Positions 43,672-55,518 are shown, counted from the stretch's first letter. The stretch: DNA of 64,000 nt from CAVUCH01 sp963697705 (GCA_963697705.1 CAVOPA010000019.1:372001-436000), one strand, 5' to 3'. The notes: generated by a model not told the origin, from the sequence alone. Numbers and translations are program-made.

Positions 43672-44111
43672 ACGCGGTCGGCGCGACCCTCTGCGTGCGT
43701 GAGTCTCCACACCCCCCATACTCTCGCCTGAACACGGGCAGTTTCTCGCGGTGGCTCCCGGTCGTGGTCTACGCCGTCGCTATCTTCCTGGTGTCGTCGA
43801 TGACCCAGGCTCCGCTGCCGCCTGGCGTCAGCGACAAGACGGGTCACAGCGCCGCGTACGCGGGATTTGGGGTCGTCGTCCTTCGTGCCTTGGCGCGCGG
43901 GACCCTGACCGGCGTCACCGCCGGCACCGGTCTCTCGGCGCTGGCGATCGCGACCGCCTATGGGGCGAGCGACGAACTGCACCAGCGATACGTGCCGGGC
44001 CGGACCGCCGACCTGCAGGATCTCCGTGCGGATGCGACCGGCGCGGCCGGGGGCATTGCCATCGCGTGGCTCGTCGCGGTCCTCGTGCGTGTCCGCAAGA
44101 GTAGAATCTAG
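43644..44111 (+). CDS. VanZ-family membrane protein
   Basis: About 155 residues with four membrane helices. The VanZ pattern is present: WLPVVVYAVAIFLVSSMTQA, DKTGHSAAYAGFGVVVLRAL, and YGASDELHQRYVPGRTADLQ with DLRADATGA. VanZ-like proteins are linked to envelope antibiotics, but the wider family is of unknown role. ATG 43644 overlaps the preceding 57-residue gene; a GTG near 43698 would skip a poorly conserved N-terminus and cannot be excluded. Confidence 0.75.
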   Translation: MADVSVPSLDAVGATLCVRESPHPPYSRLNTGSFSRWLPVVVYAVAIFLVSSMTQAPLPPGVSDKTGHSAAYAGFGVVVLRALARGTLTGVTAGTGLSALAIATAYGASDELHQRYVPGRTADLQDLRADATGAAGGIAIAWLVAVLVRVRKSRI

Positions 44112-44232
44112 TGGCGTGTCCGACGCGCGACCCGTGGAGACACTGAACAGAGTCTCGAGAAGGAGCAACGCAGGCGGGTGAGATGCCGGCAATCGACTGC
44201 GAGCCGGCTTTCGTCGCCGCGTTTTGACCGTG

Positions 44233-45015
44233 ATGACGCTGACACACCTGCTCATGGCCCGGGACGAAGCGGTGGCGACGGTTACCGTCAACCGCCCGGA
44301 TCGTCTCAACGCGCTGAACGCCGCGACGCTCGACGAGCTGCGCAGCGTCCTGCTGGATCTCCGGCGCGACGACGGCGTCCGCGCGGTGGTGATCACGGGC
44401 GCAGGGGAGAAGGCTTTCATCGCGGGGGCCGACATCGCCGAGCTCTCGCTGCAGACCCCGCTTGGCGCGAAGATGACCGCCCAGCGCGGGCAACACGTCT
44501 TCGATCTGGTCGAGACGCTCGGCAAGCCGGTGCTGGCGGCGGTCAACGGCTTTGCGCTCGGTGGCGGGTGCGAGCTCGCCATGGCCTGCACGCTGCGCGT
44601 GGCTGCCGACACCGCACGCTTCGGCCAGCCCGAGATCAACCTGGGTCTCATCCCCGGGTATGCGGGCACGCAGCGGCTCCCGCGGCTCGTCGGACGAGGG
44701 CGTGCCCTGGAGCTGATGCTGCGCGGCCACCAGATCGATGCGGCCGAAGCGTACCGCATCGGTCTCGTCGACCGCGTGGTGCCGCGCGGTGAGCTGATGC
44801 CCACGACGCTCGCGCTCGCGAAGGAGCTGGCGGCCAAGGCGCCGGTCGCCGCGCGCGCGATCCTCGAGGCCGTGCACAAGGGCCTGCAGATGCCGTTCGC
44901 CGAGGCCCAGGCGTACGAGGCCACGTTGTTCGGCCTCGTGGCCACGACCGACGACATGAGAGAAGGCACTCGCGCGTTTCTGGAGAAACGCAAGCCGACC
45001 TTCACGGGACACTAG
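44233..45015 (+). CDS. Enoyl-CoA hydratase/isomerase (crotonase family)
   Basis: A 260-residue crotonase-fold enzyme. Oxyanion-hole segments are visible: AFIAGADIAEL and NGFALGGGCELAMACTLR near residue 105. The catalytic pair is probably Glu in GGGCELAM and Glu in FGQPEINLGLIPGYAGTQRL, the hydratase pattern. It could act in beta-oxidation or amino-acid degradation with the acyl-CoA dehydrogenase. ATG 44233 is chosen; a TTG three codons earlier is possible. The 121-nt upstream gap shows no clear Shine-Dalgarno. The stop lies in a 14-bp tandem duplication. Confidence 0.88.
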   Translation: MTLTHLLMARDEAVATVTVNRPDRLNALNAATLDELRSVLLDLRRDDGVRAVVITGAGEKAFIAGADIAELSLQTPLGAKMTAQRGQHVFDLVETLGKPVLAAVNGFALGGGCELAMACTLRVAADTARFGQPEINLGLIPGYAGTQRLPRLVGRGRALELMLRGHQIDAAEAYRIGLVDRVVPRGELMPTTLALAKELAAKAPVAARAILEAVHKGLQMPFAEAQAYEATLFGLVATTDDMREGTRAFLEKRKPTFTGH

Positions 45016-45034
45016 ACACTGGACACTAGACACG
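45007..45034 (+). repeat. 14-bp tandem duplication across the enoyl-CoA hydratase stop
   Basis: Two adjacent copies of GGACACTAGACACT (45007-45020, 45021-45034; last base differs). The first copy contains the TAG stop codon of the upstream gene. The array leads directly to the ribH start, 15 nt downstream. Confidence 0.8.
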
Positions 45035-45048
45035 AGGACAGCCGCCGC

Positions 45049-45535
45049 ATGCCGATGCTCGAGGGTCGCCGCGAGGCCAAAGGACTCCATTTCGCCGTCG
45101 TGGTGTCCAGATACAACGACTTCGTCACCGAGCGGCTGCTGGCCGGCGCCCGGGAGGGGCTTGCGGGCGGCGGCGTCCTCGAGTCCGATCGTGACCGTGC
45201 TGCGTGTGCCGGGTGCGTACGAGATTCCGATTGCCGCGCAGCGCGCCGCGGAAACGGGCCGCTTCGCCGCGGTGATTGCGCTCGGCTGTCTCATTCGCGG
45301 CGCCACGCCGCATTTTGACTACATCGCCTCGGCGGTGTCGCAGGGCCTGATCGCTGCAGCGGCGGCGACAGGAGTGCCGATGGCGTTTGGCGTGCTCACG
45401 ACCAATTCTGCCGAGGAGGCGATCGAGCGGGTCGGGCCGGGTGCGGCCAACAAGGGGTGGGAAGCGGCAGTGGCGGCGATGGAGATGGCGACGCTGTTCG
45501 GGGCACTCGAATCGGCCGGGCGGAGCGCCACGTGA
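45049..45535 (+). CDS. ribH: 6,7-dimethyl-8-ribityllumazine synthase, frameshifted
   Basis: Lumazine synthase, penultimate enzyme of riboflavin synthesis, about 161 residues when joined. N-terminal LHFAVVVSRYNDFVTERLLAG and the second-frame VTVLRVPGAYEIPIAAQ, then VIALGCLIRGATPHFDYIAS (catalytic His), FGVLTTNSAEEAIERVG and NKGWEAAVAAMEMA are canonical. One extra base at about 45190 (GAT-C-GTG) shifts the frame after ESD. The stop overlaps the nusB GTG. As ribH is usually essential and single-copy, sequence error is likely. Confidence 0.85.
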
Positions 45536-46005
45536 ACGAACACGCCGACGAGCGGGCGCCCCATGCCGGCGGGCGGCGCGGCGGCCGCGAGGCCGCACTG
45601 CAGATGCTCTATCAATGGGAGATCGGGCGTCTCACCATGCCCGAAGTGCGCCGCCTGTACTGGGACATGGGCGAAGCCGAGGCGCCAGACGTGTCGGATC
45701 GGTCGCGATCCTTTGCGACCACCCTCGCGGACGGGACCGTGGAGCACATCGCCGAGATCGATCCGCTCATCGAAGAGAGCGCCGAGAACTGGCGACTCGC
45801 CCGCATGCCGGTGCTCGATCGGCTGATCCTTCGGCTGGCCGTCTACGAGTTCCTGCACCAGGCCGAGACGCCACCGCCGGTCATCATTGACGAGGCGCTG
45901 GCGCTGGCCAAGCGGTTCAGCACGCCCGAAGCTGTGAAGTTCATCAACGGCGTGCTCGACGGCGTTCGCAAGCGCCTGCACCCCGGCGCTCCCACACGTG
46001 TATGA
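45532..46005 (+). CDS. nusB: Transcription antitermination factor NusB
   Basis: A 157-residue RNA-binding helical protein that acts with NusE (S10) in antitermination of rRNA transcription. Family motifs are REAALQMLYQWEIG, ENWRLARMPVLDRLILRLAV, PPPVIIDEALALAKRFSTPE and FINGVLDGVRK. The GTG start overlaps the ribH stop, the usual ribH-nusB pairing, and the stop overlaps lysS. An Ala/Gly/Arg-rich N-terminal extension of about 15 residues is mildly unusual. Confidence 0.92.
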   Translation: MNEHADERAPHAGGRRGGREAALQMLYQWEIGRLTMPEVRRLYWDMGEAEAPDVSDRSRSFATTLADGTVEHIAEIDPLIEESAENWRLARMPVLDRLILRLAVYEFLHQAETPPPVIIDEALALAKRFSTPEAVKFINGVLDGVRKRLHPGAPTRV

Positions 46006-47501
46006 CGCAGGAAGACGAACAGATCCAACAGCGGCGGGCGAACCTCGAGGCGCTGATGCGTCTCGGCGTGCGACCCTACCCGGGAAGGTTCGACCGCACG
46101 CACACGGTGACGACGCTGGTCGAGACCTACGGCGGCGTCGCGGCCGCCGACCTCGAAGCCTCCCGCGTCGAGACCACCACCGCCGGCCGGGTTCTGGCGA
46201 TCCGCAGCTTCGGCAAGGCGAATTTTCTCGTCCTCTCGGACGGGCGGCAGCGGATTCAGGTGTACCTGCGCAAGGACGCGCTGCCGGAGCGCGATTTCGA
46301 AGTCGCGCGGCTGCTCGATTTTGGCGACCACGTCGGCGTGTCGGGGCACCTGTTCCGCACCCGCACGAACGAGCTGACGATCTGGGCCAGCCACCTCGAG
46401 TTTCTCGGCAAGTGCCACATTCCGCTCCCCGAGAAGTGGCACGGCCTGCAGGACGTGGAGATCCGCTATCGGCAGCGCTACCTGGATCTGATCGTCAACG
46501 AAGAATCGCGCCGCGTCTTCGAGGTGCGCAGCCGTGTGCTCGCCGCCATCCGCCGCTTCCTCGACGATCGGGGGTATCTCGAGGTCGAGACTCCTGTCAT
46601 GCAGCCCATTGCCGGCGGCGCCATGGCACGTCCCTTCGTCACGCACCACAACGCGCTCGACATGGATCTGTTCCTGCGGATTGCGCCGGAACTGTACCTG
46701 AAGCGATTGACGGTGGGCGGCATGGAGCGCGTGTACGAGGTGGCCCGGAACTTCCGCAACGAAGGGATTTCGACCCAGCACAACCCCGAGTTCACGATGC
46801 TGGAGTTCTACGAGGCGTACAGCGACTACCAGGATCTGATGCGTCTGACCGAGGAGATGCTCGCGTTTGTCGCCGAGCGCGCCACCGCGGCCACCGAAGT
46901 GCCGTACGGACCGGACACGATCTCCTTCCGCGCGCCGTTCCGCCGTGTTTCGCTGCGTGAGGGCGCCGCGGAGGCTGCCAGCGCGCGGCTGGGCGACACG
47001 ATCGCCGCCGGCGCGCTGCGCGATCGCGAGGCCGCGGCCGCGATAGCGGCCCGGCTCGACATCGCGGTCCCTCCAGCGGCGGGCGCGGGCAAGATCGCAA
47101 TGGAGTTGTTCGAGGCGCTCTGCGAGGAGTCCCTCGTCCAGCCGACGTTCGTGTACGACTTCCCGACCGAAGTGTCACCATTGTCGAAGCAGAAGCCCGA
47201 CGATCCCGATACGGTCGAACGGTTCGAGCTCTACGTCGCCGGCTTCGAAGTGGCGAACGCATTCAGCGAGCTGAACGATCCGATCGAGCAGCGCCGCCGC
47301 TTCGAACAGCAGCTCGAAGAGAAACGTCGCGGCGACGCCGAGGCGCACGCGATGGACGACGACTACATCCGTGCGCTCGAGTACGGCCTGCCGCCGACGG
47401 CCGGCGAAGGCGTCGGGATCGATCGCCTGGTGATGGTGCTCACGAACTCGCCGTCGATTCGAGACGTGATTCTGTTTCCGCACATGAGGAGACGGGAGTG
47501 A
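46002..47501 (+). CDS. lysS: Lysyl-tRNA synthetase, class II
   Basis: A 499-residue class II synthetase. The N-terminal OB-fold anticodon domain covers about 55-160. Motif 1 lies near residue 185-200 (GYLEVETPVMQPIAGGAMAR), motif 2 is ARNFRNEGISTQHNPEFTML, and motif 3 is GEGVGIDRLVMVLTN. The ATG overlaps the nusB stop, so ribH-nusB-lysS is one transcript. Length and motifs are normal. Confidence 0.95.
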   Translation: MTQEDEQIQQRRANLEALMRLGVRPYPGRFDRTHTVTTLVETYGGVAAADLEASRVETTTAGRVLAIRSFGKANFLVLSDGRQRIQVYLRKDALPERDFEVARLLDFGDHVGVSGHLFRTRTNELTIWASHLEFLGKCHIPLPEKWHGLQDVEIRYRQRYLDLIVNEESRRVFEVRSRVLAAIRRFLDDRGYLEVETPVMQPIAGGAMARPFVTHHNALDMDLFLRIAPELYLKRLTVGGMERVYEVARNFRNEGISTQHNPEFTMLEFYEAYSDYQDLMRLTEEMLAFVAERATAATEVPYGPDTISFRAPFRRVSLREGAAEAASARLGDTIAAGALRDREAAAAIAARLDIAVPPAAGAGKIAMELFEALCEESLVQPTFVYDFPTEVSPLSKQKPDDPDTVERFELYVAGFEVANAFSELNDPIEQRRRFEQQLEEKRRGDAEAHAMDDDYIRALEYGLPPTAGEGVGIDRLVMVLTNSPSIRDVILFPHMRRRE

Positions 47502-47507
47502 CGGACA

Positions 47508-48024
47508 GGGCTCCAGACTCCGGGCTCCAGGCATCAGGCATCCTCTGGCTCCAGGTGCTTCGGCTGACTCACGGCTCCATGGCTTCTACTGAGTGCAGCA
47601 GTTTCTGCAACGCGGGCAGTAGCTGGTTCGCGCAGGTCTTGCATTCCTCGTAAGACTCAGAGCTCAGTGCGCCGAGCCTCCGGGAGAGGTCCAGCAGATA
47701 ATCGGTTTCGGTTGCGGAACCGAGCGCGATATCGAGGAAGCGCGCGTAATCAGCGCGGGAGCGGCGGGCGCACCCTTCGACGATGTTCGTGGCCACTGAC
47801 ACGGCCGCGCGCCGCAACTGCGACTGCAGCCCGAAGCGTTCGGACGCGGGGAAGCATGCCGAATGTCGATAGACGTGAACGGCGAGCGAGTCGGCCACCT
47901 GGAACACCCGGAGCTTCTCGTGATTGCGGCTCATACTGGGTGAAACTTGCAGCAACCATACCGTCCGCTGACAGGCGGGAGCCTCTGACGAGCCCCGGAG
48001 CCTGGAGCCCGGAGCCCGGAGCCT
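47508..48024. mobile_element. Candidate S23-gene cassette bounded by 25-bp inverted repeats
   Basis: Left end 47508-47532 and right end 48000-48024 are inverted copies matching at 22 of 25 positions, with a shared perfect core of 15 nt (GCCTGGAGCCCGGAG). Extra GGCTCCAGG (left, to 47555) and GGGAGCC (right, from 47977) words extend both arms. Between them is a single gene, the four-helix-bundle protein, on the minus strand. No transposase is present. The same repeat family occurs without a gene at 49264-49370, so these may simply be intergenic repeats with an inserted gene. Confidence 0.5.
47569..47934 (-). CDS. Four-helix-bundle protein (23S rRNA intervening-sequence / S23 type)
   Basis: A 121-residue helical protein of the S23/four-helix-bundle family, first known from intervening sequences in 23S rRNA genes and widespread as single genes of unknown function. 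Hallmarks are LRVFQVADSLAVHVYR, the central LQSQLRRAAVSVATNIVEGC with basic residues, and FLDIALGSATETDYLLDL. It lies opposite in direction to lysS and lolC and interrupts an otherwise co-directional run. It is enclosed by inverted GGAGCC-type repeats. Confidence 0.85.
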   Translation of the reverse strand: MSRNHEKLRVFQVADSLAVHVYRHSACFPASERFGLQSQLRRAAVSVATNIVEGCARRSRADYARFLDIALGSATETDYLLDLSRRLGALSSESYEECKTCANQLLPALQKLLHSVEAMEP

Positions 48025-48030
48025 GACACC

Positions 48031-49263
48031 GTGAGCGTCCCCTTGCCCTTCGAACTCCACATCGCCTGGCGCTACCTGCTTGCGAAGCGGAAGCAGGCGT
48101 TCATCTCGCTCATCTCGTTGATCTCGATGCTCGGGGTCGCGGTCGGGGTCACGGCGCTCGTCATTGCGCTGGCGCTCATGACCGGGCTGCAGGGCGAGCT
48201 GCGGGATCGGATTCTCGGGTCGAGCGCACACGTGTATGTCTGGAAGCAGGGCGGCATCGCCGACTACCACGCCGAGGCGGCGCGGCTGCGGCGGGTCGCG
48301 GGGGTGACCGGCGTGGCGCCTGCGATCCTCGGCAAGGCGCTGCTCAGAACCGGACGCGGCGACGCGTTCATCACCTTCAAGGGCATCGATCCGGCGCTCG
48401 AGGGGAGCGTGACGGATCTCGCGCGCAGCGTCGAGCACGGGTCGCTGACCGCACTCGCGCGGGCTGGCGACGGACCACCGGGAATCCTGATCGGGTCGGA
48501 CCTGTCGAATCAGATCGGCGCCGCGCTCGGCGACGATGTGACGCTGACGACGCCCGAAGGGACGCTCTCGCCGATGGGTCTCATCCCGCGCTCGCGGCGG
48601 TTCACCGTCGTCGGCATCTTCAAGCTCGGGCTCTACGAGTTCGATTCGTCGTACGGGTTCGTGGCGCTCGACACGGCTGCCTCGATGCTGCGCAAGACCC
48701 AGCCCGATCTGCTCGAGCTCCGCGTCGCCAACATCTACGACGCACCAGCCGTTGCCGACCGGGTGACGGCCGAGCTGGGAGACAAGTACCTGACGCAGGA
48801 CTGGGCCGACATGAACCGCTCGTTGTTCTCAGCGCTGTGGCTCGAGAAGATGGCGATCTCCATCACGATCGGGCTCATCGTGATGGTCGCCGCCCTCAAC
48901 ATCATCGCGTCGCTGGTGCTGCTCGTGATGGAGAAGAGCCGCGACATCGCGATCCTGAAGACGATGGGCGCGTCGAGCCGCAGCATCATGACCATCTTCA
49001 TGCTGCAGGGGCTGATCATTGGCCTGGTGGGCACGGCCGCCGGCGGAGCGCTCGGCTACACGCTCGCGTGGGTCCTCGATCGGTACCGTCTGATCAGGAT
49101 CCCGACCGACGTGTACCAGGTGTCGCACGTGCCGTTTACCATACTGCCGTGGGATTTCACCGTCGTCATCGCCTCGGCGATCGTCATTTGCTTCGTGGCC
49201 ACGCTCTATCCATCACGCCAGGCGGCAAAGCTGGACCCGGTGCAGGCGCTGCGATTTGAGTAA
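48031..49263 (+). CDS. lolC: Lipoprotein-releasing system permease LolC/LolE
   Basis: A 410-residue permease of the LolCDE ABC transporter, which extracts mature lipoproteins from the inner membrane. The N-terminus (FELHIAWRYLLAKRKQAF, then ISLISMLGVAVGVTALVIAL) is typical of LolC/E. A periplasmic domain at about 50-260 and three C-terminal helices (IASLVLLVMEKSRDIAILKT, MGASSRSIMTIFMLQG) follow, with YPSRQAAKLDPVQALRFE at the end. The GTG start follows a GGAGCC array that provides a GGAG. lolD follows after a 114-nt repeat gap. With one permease here, the pump may be a LolCD homodimeric form. Confidence 0.9.
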   Translation: MSVPLPFELHIAWRYLLAKRKQAFISLISLISMLGVAVGVTALVIALALMTGLQGELRDRILGSSAHVYVWKQGGIADYHAEAARLRRVAGVTGVAPAILGKALLRTGRGDAFITFKGIDPALEGSVTDLARSVEHGSLTALARAGDGPPGILIGSDLSNQIGAALGDDVTLTTPEGTLSPMGLIPRSRRFTVVGIFKLGLYEFDSSYGFVALDTAASMLRKTQPDLLELRVANIYDAPAVADRVTAELGDKYLTQDWADMNRSLFSALWLEKMAISITIGLIVMVAALNIIASLVLLVMEKSRDIAILKTMGASSRSIMTIFMLQGLIIGLVGTAAGGALGYTLAWVLDRYRLIRIPTDVYQVSHVPFTILPWDFTVVIASAIVICFVATLYPSRQAAKLDPVQALRFE

Positions 49264-49370
49264 GGCTCCAGGCTCCAGGCTCCAGGCACCAGGTGGTGTC
49301 TGGCTCCCACACGCACTGGCAAGTCCGGGGCCGAACCAGGCCCGGAGCCGGGAGCCTGGAGCCCGGAGCC
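49264..49370. repeat. Gene-less GGCTCCAGG / CCTGGAGCC inverted arrays between lolC and lolD
   Basis: The left arm (49264-49293) has three GGCTCCA words and a variant; the right arm (49336-49370) has GGAGCC words in opposite orientation. Pairing would create a stem of about 25-30 bp around a 42-nt loop. It fills the lolC-lolD gap and ends 7 nt before the lolD ATG. Confidence 0.85.
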
Positions 49371-49377
49371 GATCGTA

Positions 49378-50052
<675 letters not shown>

Positions 50053-50106
50053 CGCTCGCCGCGCCCGCCGCGGGGACGGCCGCACAGGAAAGGCGAACAT
50101 CCGCGC

Positions 50107-50112
50107 TATAAT
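50107..50112 (+). promoter_or_regulatory. Consensus -10 (TATAAT) of the clpC promoter
   Basis: A perfect TATAAT lies 52 nt before the chosen clpC ATG. The -35 at 16-18 nt spacing (around 50083-50089) is weak. An ATG at 50111 lies within this box, so it cannot be the translation start. Confidence 0.6.
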
Positions 50113-50164
50113 GAGGCTGCAATTCACCTTTGGCAGCGGACCCCATTCATCTCAGGTAGACCGG

Positions 50165-52600
<2,436 letters not shown>

Positions 52601-52693
52601 GACGTCTTACGTCCTGTAAGCTCAGTGGTTGTCGTGGCGCGCCCGCACCCGTGTGCGGGCCCACGCCGGCTGCGATTACGGGAATCCCATTTC

Positions 52694-55429
52694 ATGCACA
52701 CGCGTTTTCTGGCATTGCTCGGGTTGGCCACCCTTCTGTCGGCCGCTGCGCCGGCCTCTGCCCAGGAGGGCAGGCCCGATCCAACGCCCGCTGGCACGGC
52801 CGCCGGAGGAGGACAGGCGCCGGCCCCCGATTCGCAGGCTGCGCCGGCCGCGCCCGCTCCATCTGAGACGCAGGGCGCGGAGCGCAGTACGCCAGACCAG
52901 TCCGCCACGCCGCCCACAACGCCGCCCTCGACGCCGCAGCCCGCACCCGCTGCGGCACAGGCCGCTGGCGGACCAGCACAGCCCGTGCGTCTGCCGCCGC
53001 CGGGATCACCGCCGCTCGTCCGGTTCATCGAGCTGCAGTTCCCCGCACAGGGCGGTGTGTCGGTGATCGATCCGCAGACGTATCTCTATTACATCCAGAC
53101 CCAGGCCAGCCGCTCGAAAGACGGCGTGTGGGTGCCGTACAAGGAACAGACGGTTCTCGAAGACTTCAAGCGTCTCTGGGCCACCAACTTCCTCGACAAC
53201 CTGTCGATCGAAGTGAAGGATGCGCCGTACGACAACGGCGTAATCGGCAAGCACGTCATCTACACGCTCGAAGAGCGGCAGCGGGTGAAGATCGTCGACT
53301 ACACGGGCAGCAAGAAGGTCGACCAGTCGAAGATCGACGAGAAGCTCAAGGAAGAGAACATCAGCATCCGCCTCGATTCCTTCATCGACCCGTCGCTGAT
53401 CAAGAAGGTCGAGGGCGTCGTCCGCGGGCTGCTGTCCGAGAAGGGCTTCCAGTTCGCGGAGGTGACCCACGAGATCAAGCCGATGCCCGGCGGCCCCAAG
53501 CTGGTGCACCTCTCGTTCGTGATGGACGAAGGGCCCAAGGTGCGCGTCCGCGAGATCGAGTTCGAGGGCAACAAGGCGGTCAGCGACAAGACGCTGCGGA
53601 AGCAGATGAAGTCGAACAAGCAGGAGTGGCCGTTCTCCTTCATCACCGGGCGCGGGACGTTCCAGGAAGCGAAGTTCGAGGAAGATGCCGAGAGGGTCAA
53701 CGAGTACTACCGCAATCTGGGCTACATCACGGCGCGCGTGGGCGCGCCCGAGCTGAAGTACCTGGAAGACGCGCCCGACGGCAAAATCCGCTATGTGCAG
53801 CTCAAAGCGCAGGTGCAGGAGGGCGGCCGCTACAAGGTCGGCAACTTCAACTTCGAGGGCAACAAGGTCGTCAAGTCCGAAGGGCTGCGCTCGCTGTTCA
53901 AACTGAACGAAGGCGAGTTCTATAGCGAGAAGCGCATTCGCAAGGGCCTCGACTCGGCCCGTGAAGTGTACGGCCAGGTCGGCTACTGGGAGTTCACCGG
54001 CTTTCCCGACCTCAAGCCCCGCGACCAGGTCGATCCGAACGCGCCCGCCGAAGAGAAGCCGGTCGGCCCAGTGAAGACGGCCGACGGTGCGCCGATTGTG
54101 GATGTGACGATGCGCATGCAGGAAGGCGAGCAGTACTTCGTCAACCGGGTCAGCTTCGTCGGCAATACCACCACCCGCGACAACGTGGTGCGCCGGGAGG
54201 TCCGGCTGCTCGAGGGTGGCGTCTTCAACACCGAGGCGCTTAAGTACAGCGTCAAGCGCATCAACCAGCTGGGATACTTCAAGCCCCTCGAAGAAGGTAA
54301 AGGCAACGACGCGATCAAGGTCGAGAAGACCGCCGGCGAGAAGAACAAGGTCGACGTCACGCTGACCGTGGAGGAGCAGAACCGGAACCAGATCACCTTC
54401 GGCGCGGGCGTCTCGCAGTTCGAAGGGTTCTTCGGACAGCTGGCATTCCAGACATCGAACTTCCTGGGGCGCGGCGAGAGCGCCACCTTCTCGGTGCTCG
54501 CGGGCAGGCGTGCGAAGAACTACCAGGTGGCGTTCACCGAGCCGTTCCTCTTCGATCGGCCGATCACGGCCGGCGTCGACATTTTCAGCCGCGAGCTGGT
54601 GTACCTCTACGCGTACACGCAGCTGTCCGCCGGCGGCAACGCGACGATCGGGTTCCCGGTCGCCGATTTCTCGCGGATGTTCGTGAGCTACAGTCTCCAG
54701 CAGGTGAAGGTCAAGGACGTCAACCCGCTGTACCTCGACCCCGCCGTCATCGGCCGCAATCCGTTCCTGCAGGACGCGCTGCTGCAGGGAGAGCACGGCG
54801 TCCGTACGATCAGCCAGGTCAGTCCGAGCTTCGTCCACAACACCATCGACAACCCGATTTTCCCGACCAAGGGACGGCGGTATACGGCCAGCCTGGACGT
54901 TGCCGGTATCGGCGGCAACGTCAATTTCCTCAAGCCACGGGCCGAGGGCGTGTGGATGTTCCAGCAGACCCACCGCACCAGCCTTGGCATCCGTGGGCAG
55001 GTCGAGTACATCAAGCCGTACGGGAGCACCGTCGTCCTTCCTATCTTCGAAAAACTGTTTCTGGGCGGCGAGTACAGCGTCCGCGGCTACGACATCCGGT
55101 CGATTGGCCCGCGCGACCCAGTCACCGGGATCGTGATTGGCGGCGACAAGAGCCTCCTGTTCAACGCCGAGTACCTGATCACGATCGCCGGTCCGGTGCG
55201 CCTGGTGCTGTTCTACGACGCCGGCCAGGTGCCTGACGACGGGAAGCGCTATGCGTGGGAGGATTTCAAGACGTCGACGGGGGCGGAAATCCGTTTCTTC
55301 ATGCCGGTGCTGAACGTGCCGTTCCGGTTGATCTTCGCCCACAACCCGCAGCGCGAAGGGGTGTACGACAACAATCTGCAACCGGCCAAGAAATACGTCT
55401 TCAAGTTCGCGGTGGGATCGACGTTTTAG
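52694..55429 (+). CDS. bamA: Outer-membrane protein assembly factor BamA
   Basis: A 911-residue Omp85 protein that inserts beta-barrels into the outer membrane. A signal peptide (ALLGLATLLSAAAPASAQ) is followed by a Pro/Ala/Gln-rich linker to about residue 100, longer than usual. POTRA domains follow (RVKIVDYTGSKKVD, VRVREIEFEGNKAVSDKTL, YKVGNFNFEGNKVVKSEGL, YFVNRVSFVGNTTTRDNVV). The barrel begins near 570 (NQITFGAGVSQFEGFFGQ). The conserved loop-6 motif reads VRGYDIRSIGP, where BamA usually has VRGF. The protein ends in Phe. skp follows after 89 nt. Confidence 0.95.
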   Translation: MHTRFLALLGLATLLSAAAPASAQEGRPDPTPAGTAAGGGQAPAPDSQAAPAAPAPSETQGAERSTPDQSATPPTTPPSTPQPAPAAAQAAGGPAQPVRLPPPGSPPLVRFIELQFPAQGGVSVIDPQTYLYYIQTQASRSKDGVWVPYKEQTVLEDFKRLWATNFLDNLSIEVKDAPYDNGVIGKHVIYTLEERQRVKIVDYTGSKKVDQSKIDEKLKEENISIRLDSFIDPSLIKKVEGVVRGLLSEKGFQFAEVTHEIKPMPGGPKLVHLSFVMDEGPKVRVREIEFEGNKAVSDKTLRKQMKSNKQEWPFSFITGRGTFQEAKFEEDAERVNEYYRNLGYITARVGAPELKYLEDAPDGKIRYVQLKAQVQEGGRYKVGNFNFEGNKVVKSEGLRSLFKLNEGEFYSEKRIRKGLDSAREVYGQVGYWEFTGFPDLKPRDQVDPNAPAEEKPVGPVKTADGAPIVDVTMRMQEGEQYFVNRVSFVGNTTTRDNVVRREVRLLEGGVFNTEALKYSVKRINQLGYFKPLEEGKGNDAIKVEKTAGEKNKVDVTLTVEEQNRNQITFGAGVSQFEGFFGQLAFQTSNFLGRGESATFSVLAGRRAKNYQVAFTEPFLFDRPITAGVDIFSRELVYLYAYTQLSAGGNATIGFPVADFSRMFVSYSLQQVKVKDVNPLYLDPAVIGRNPFLQDALLQGEHGVRTISQVSPSFVHNTIDNPIFPTKGRRYTASLDVAGIGGNVNFLKPRAEGVWMFQQTHRTSLGIRGQVEYIKPYGSTVVLPIFEKLFLGGEYSVRGYDIRSIGPRDPVTGIVIGGDKSLLFNAEYLITIAGPVRLVLFYDAGQVPDDGKRYAWEDFKTSTGAEIRFFMPVLNVPFRLIFAHNPQREGVYDNNLQPAKKYVFKFAVGSTF

Positions 55430-55437
55430 CGCAGGGG

Positions 55438-55460
55438 AAGCCCTGGCCCCGGCCGGGCTT
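55438..55460 (+). terminator. Hairpin after bamA (weak terminator candidate)
   Basis: AAGCCC (55438-55443) pairs with GGGCTT (55455-55460), with GGCC self-complementary bases inside the loop. There is no T-run. TAGACT just downstream (55465-55470) could be the -10 of skp. Confidence 0.3.
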
Positions 55461-55518
55461 GTATTAGACTTGAGGGCGCGGCAGCTCGCGCCCGCGTTCA
55501 CGAAAAGGACTGACAGAG

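Noticed and set aside
50111..50113. Upstream ATG as clpC start
   Set aside because: It overlaps the TATAAT -10 box, and the added residues do not resemble the ClpC N-terminus.
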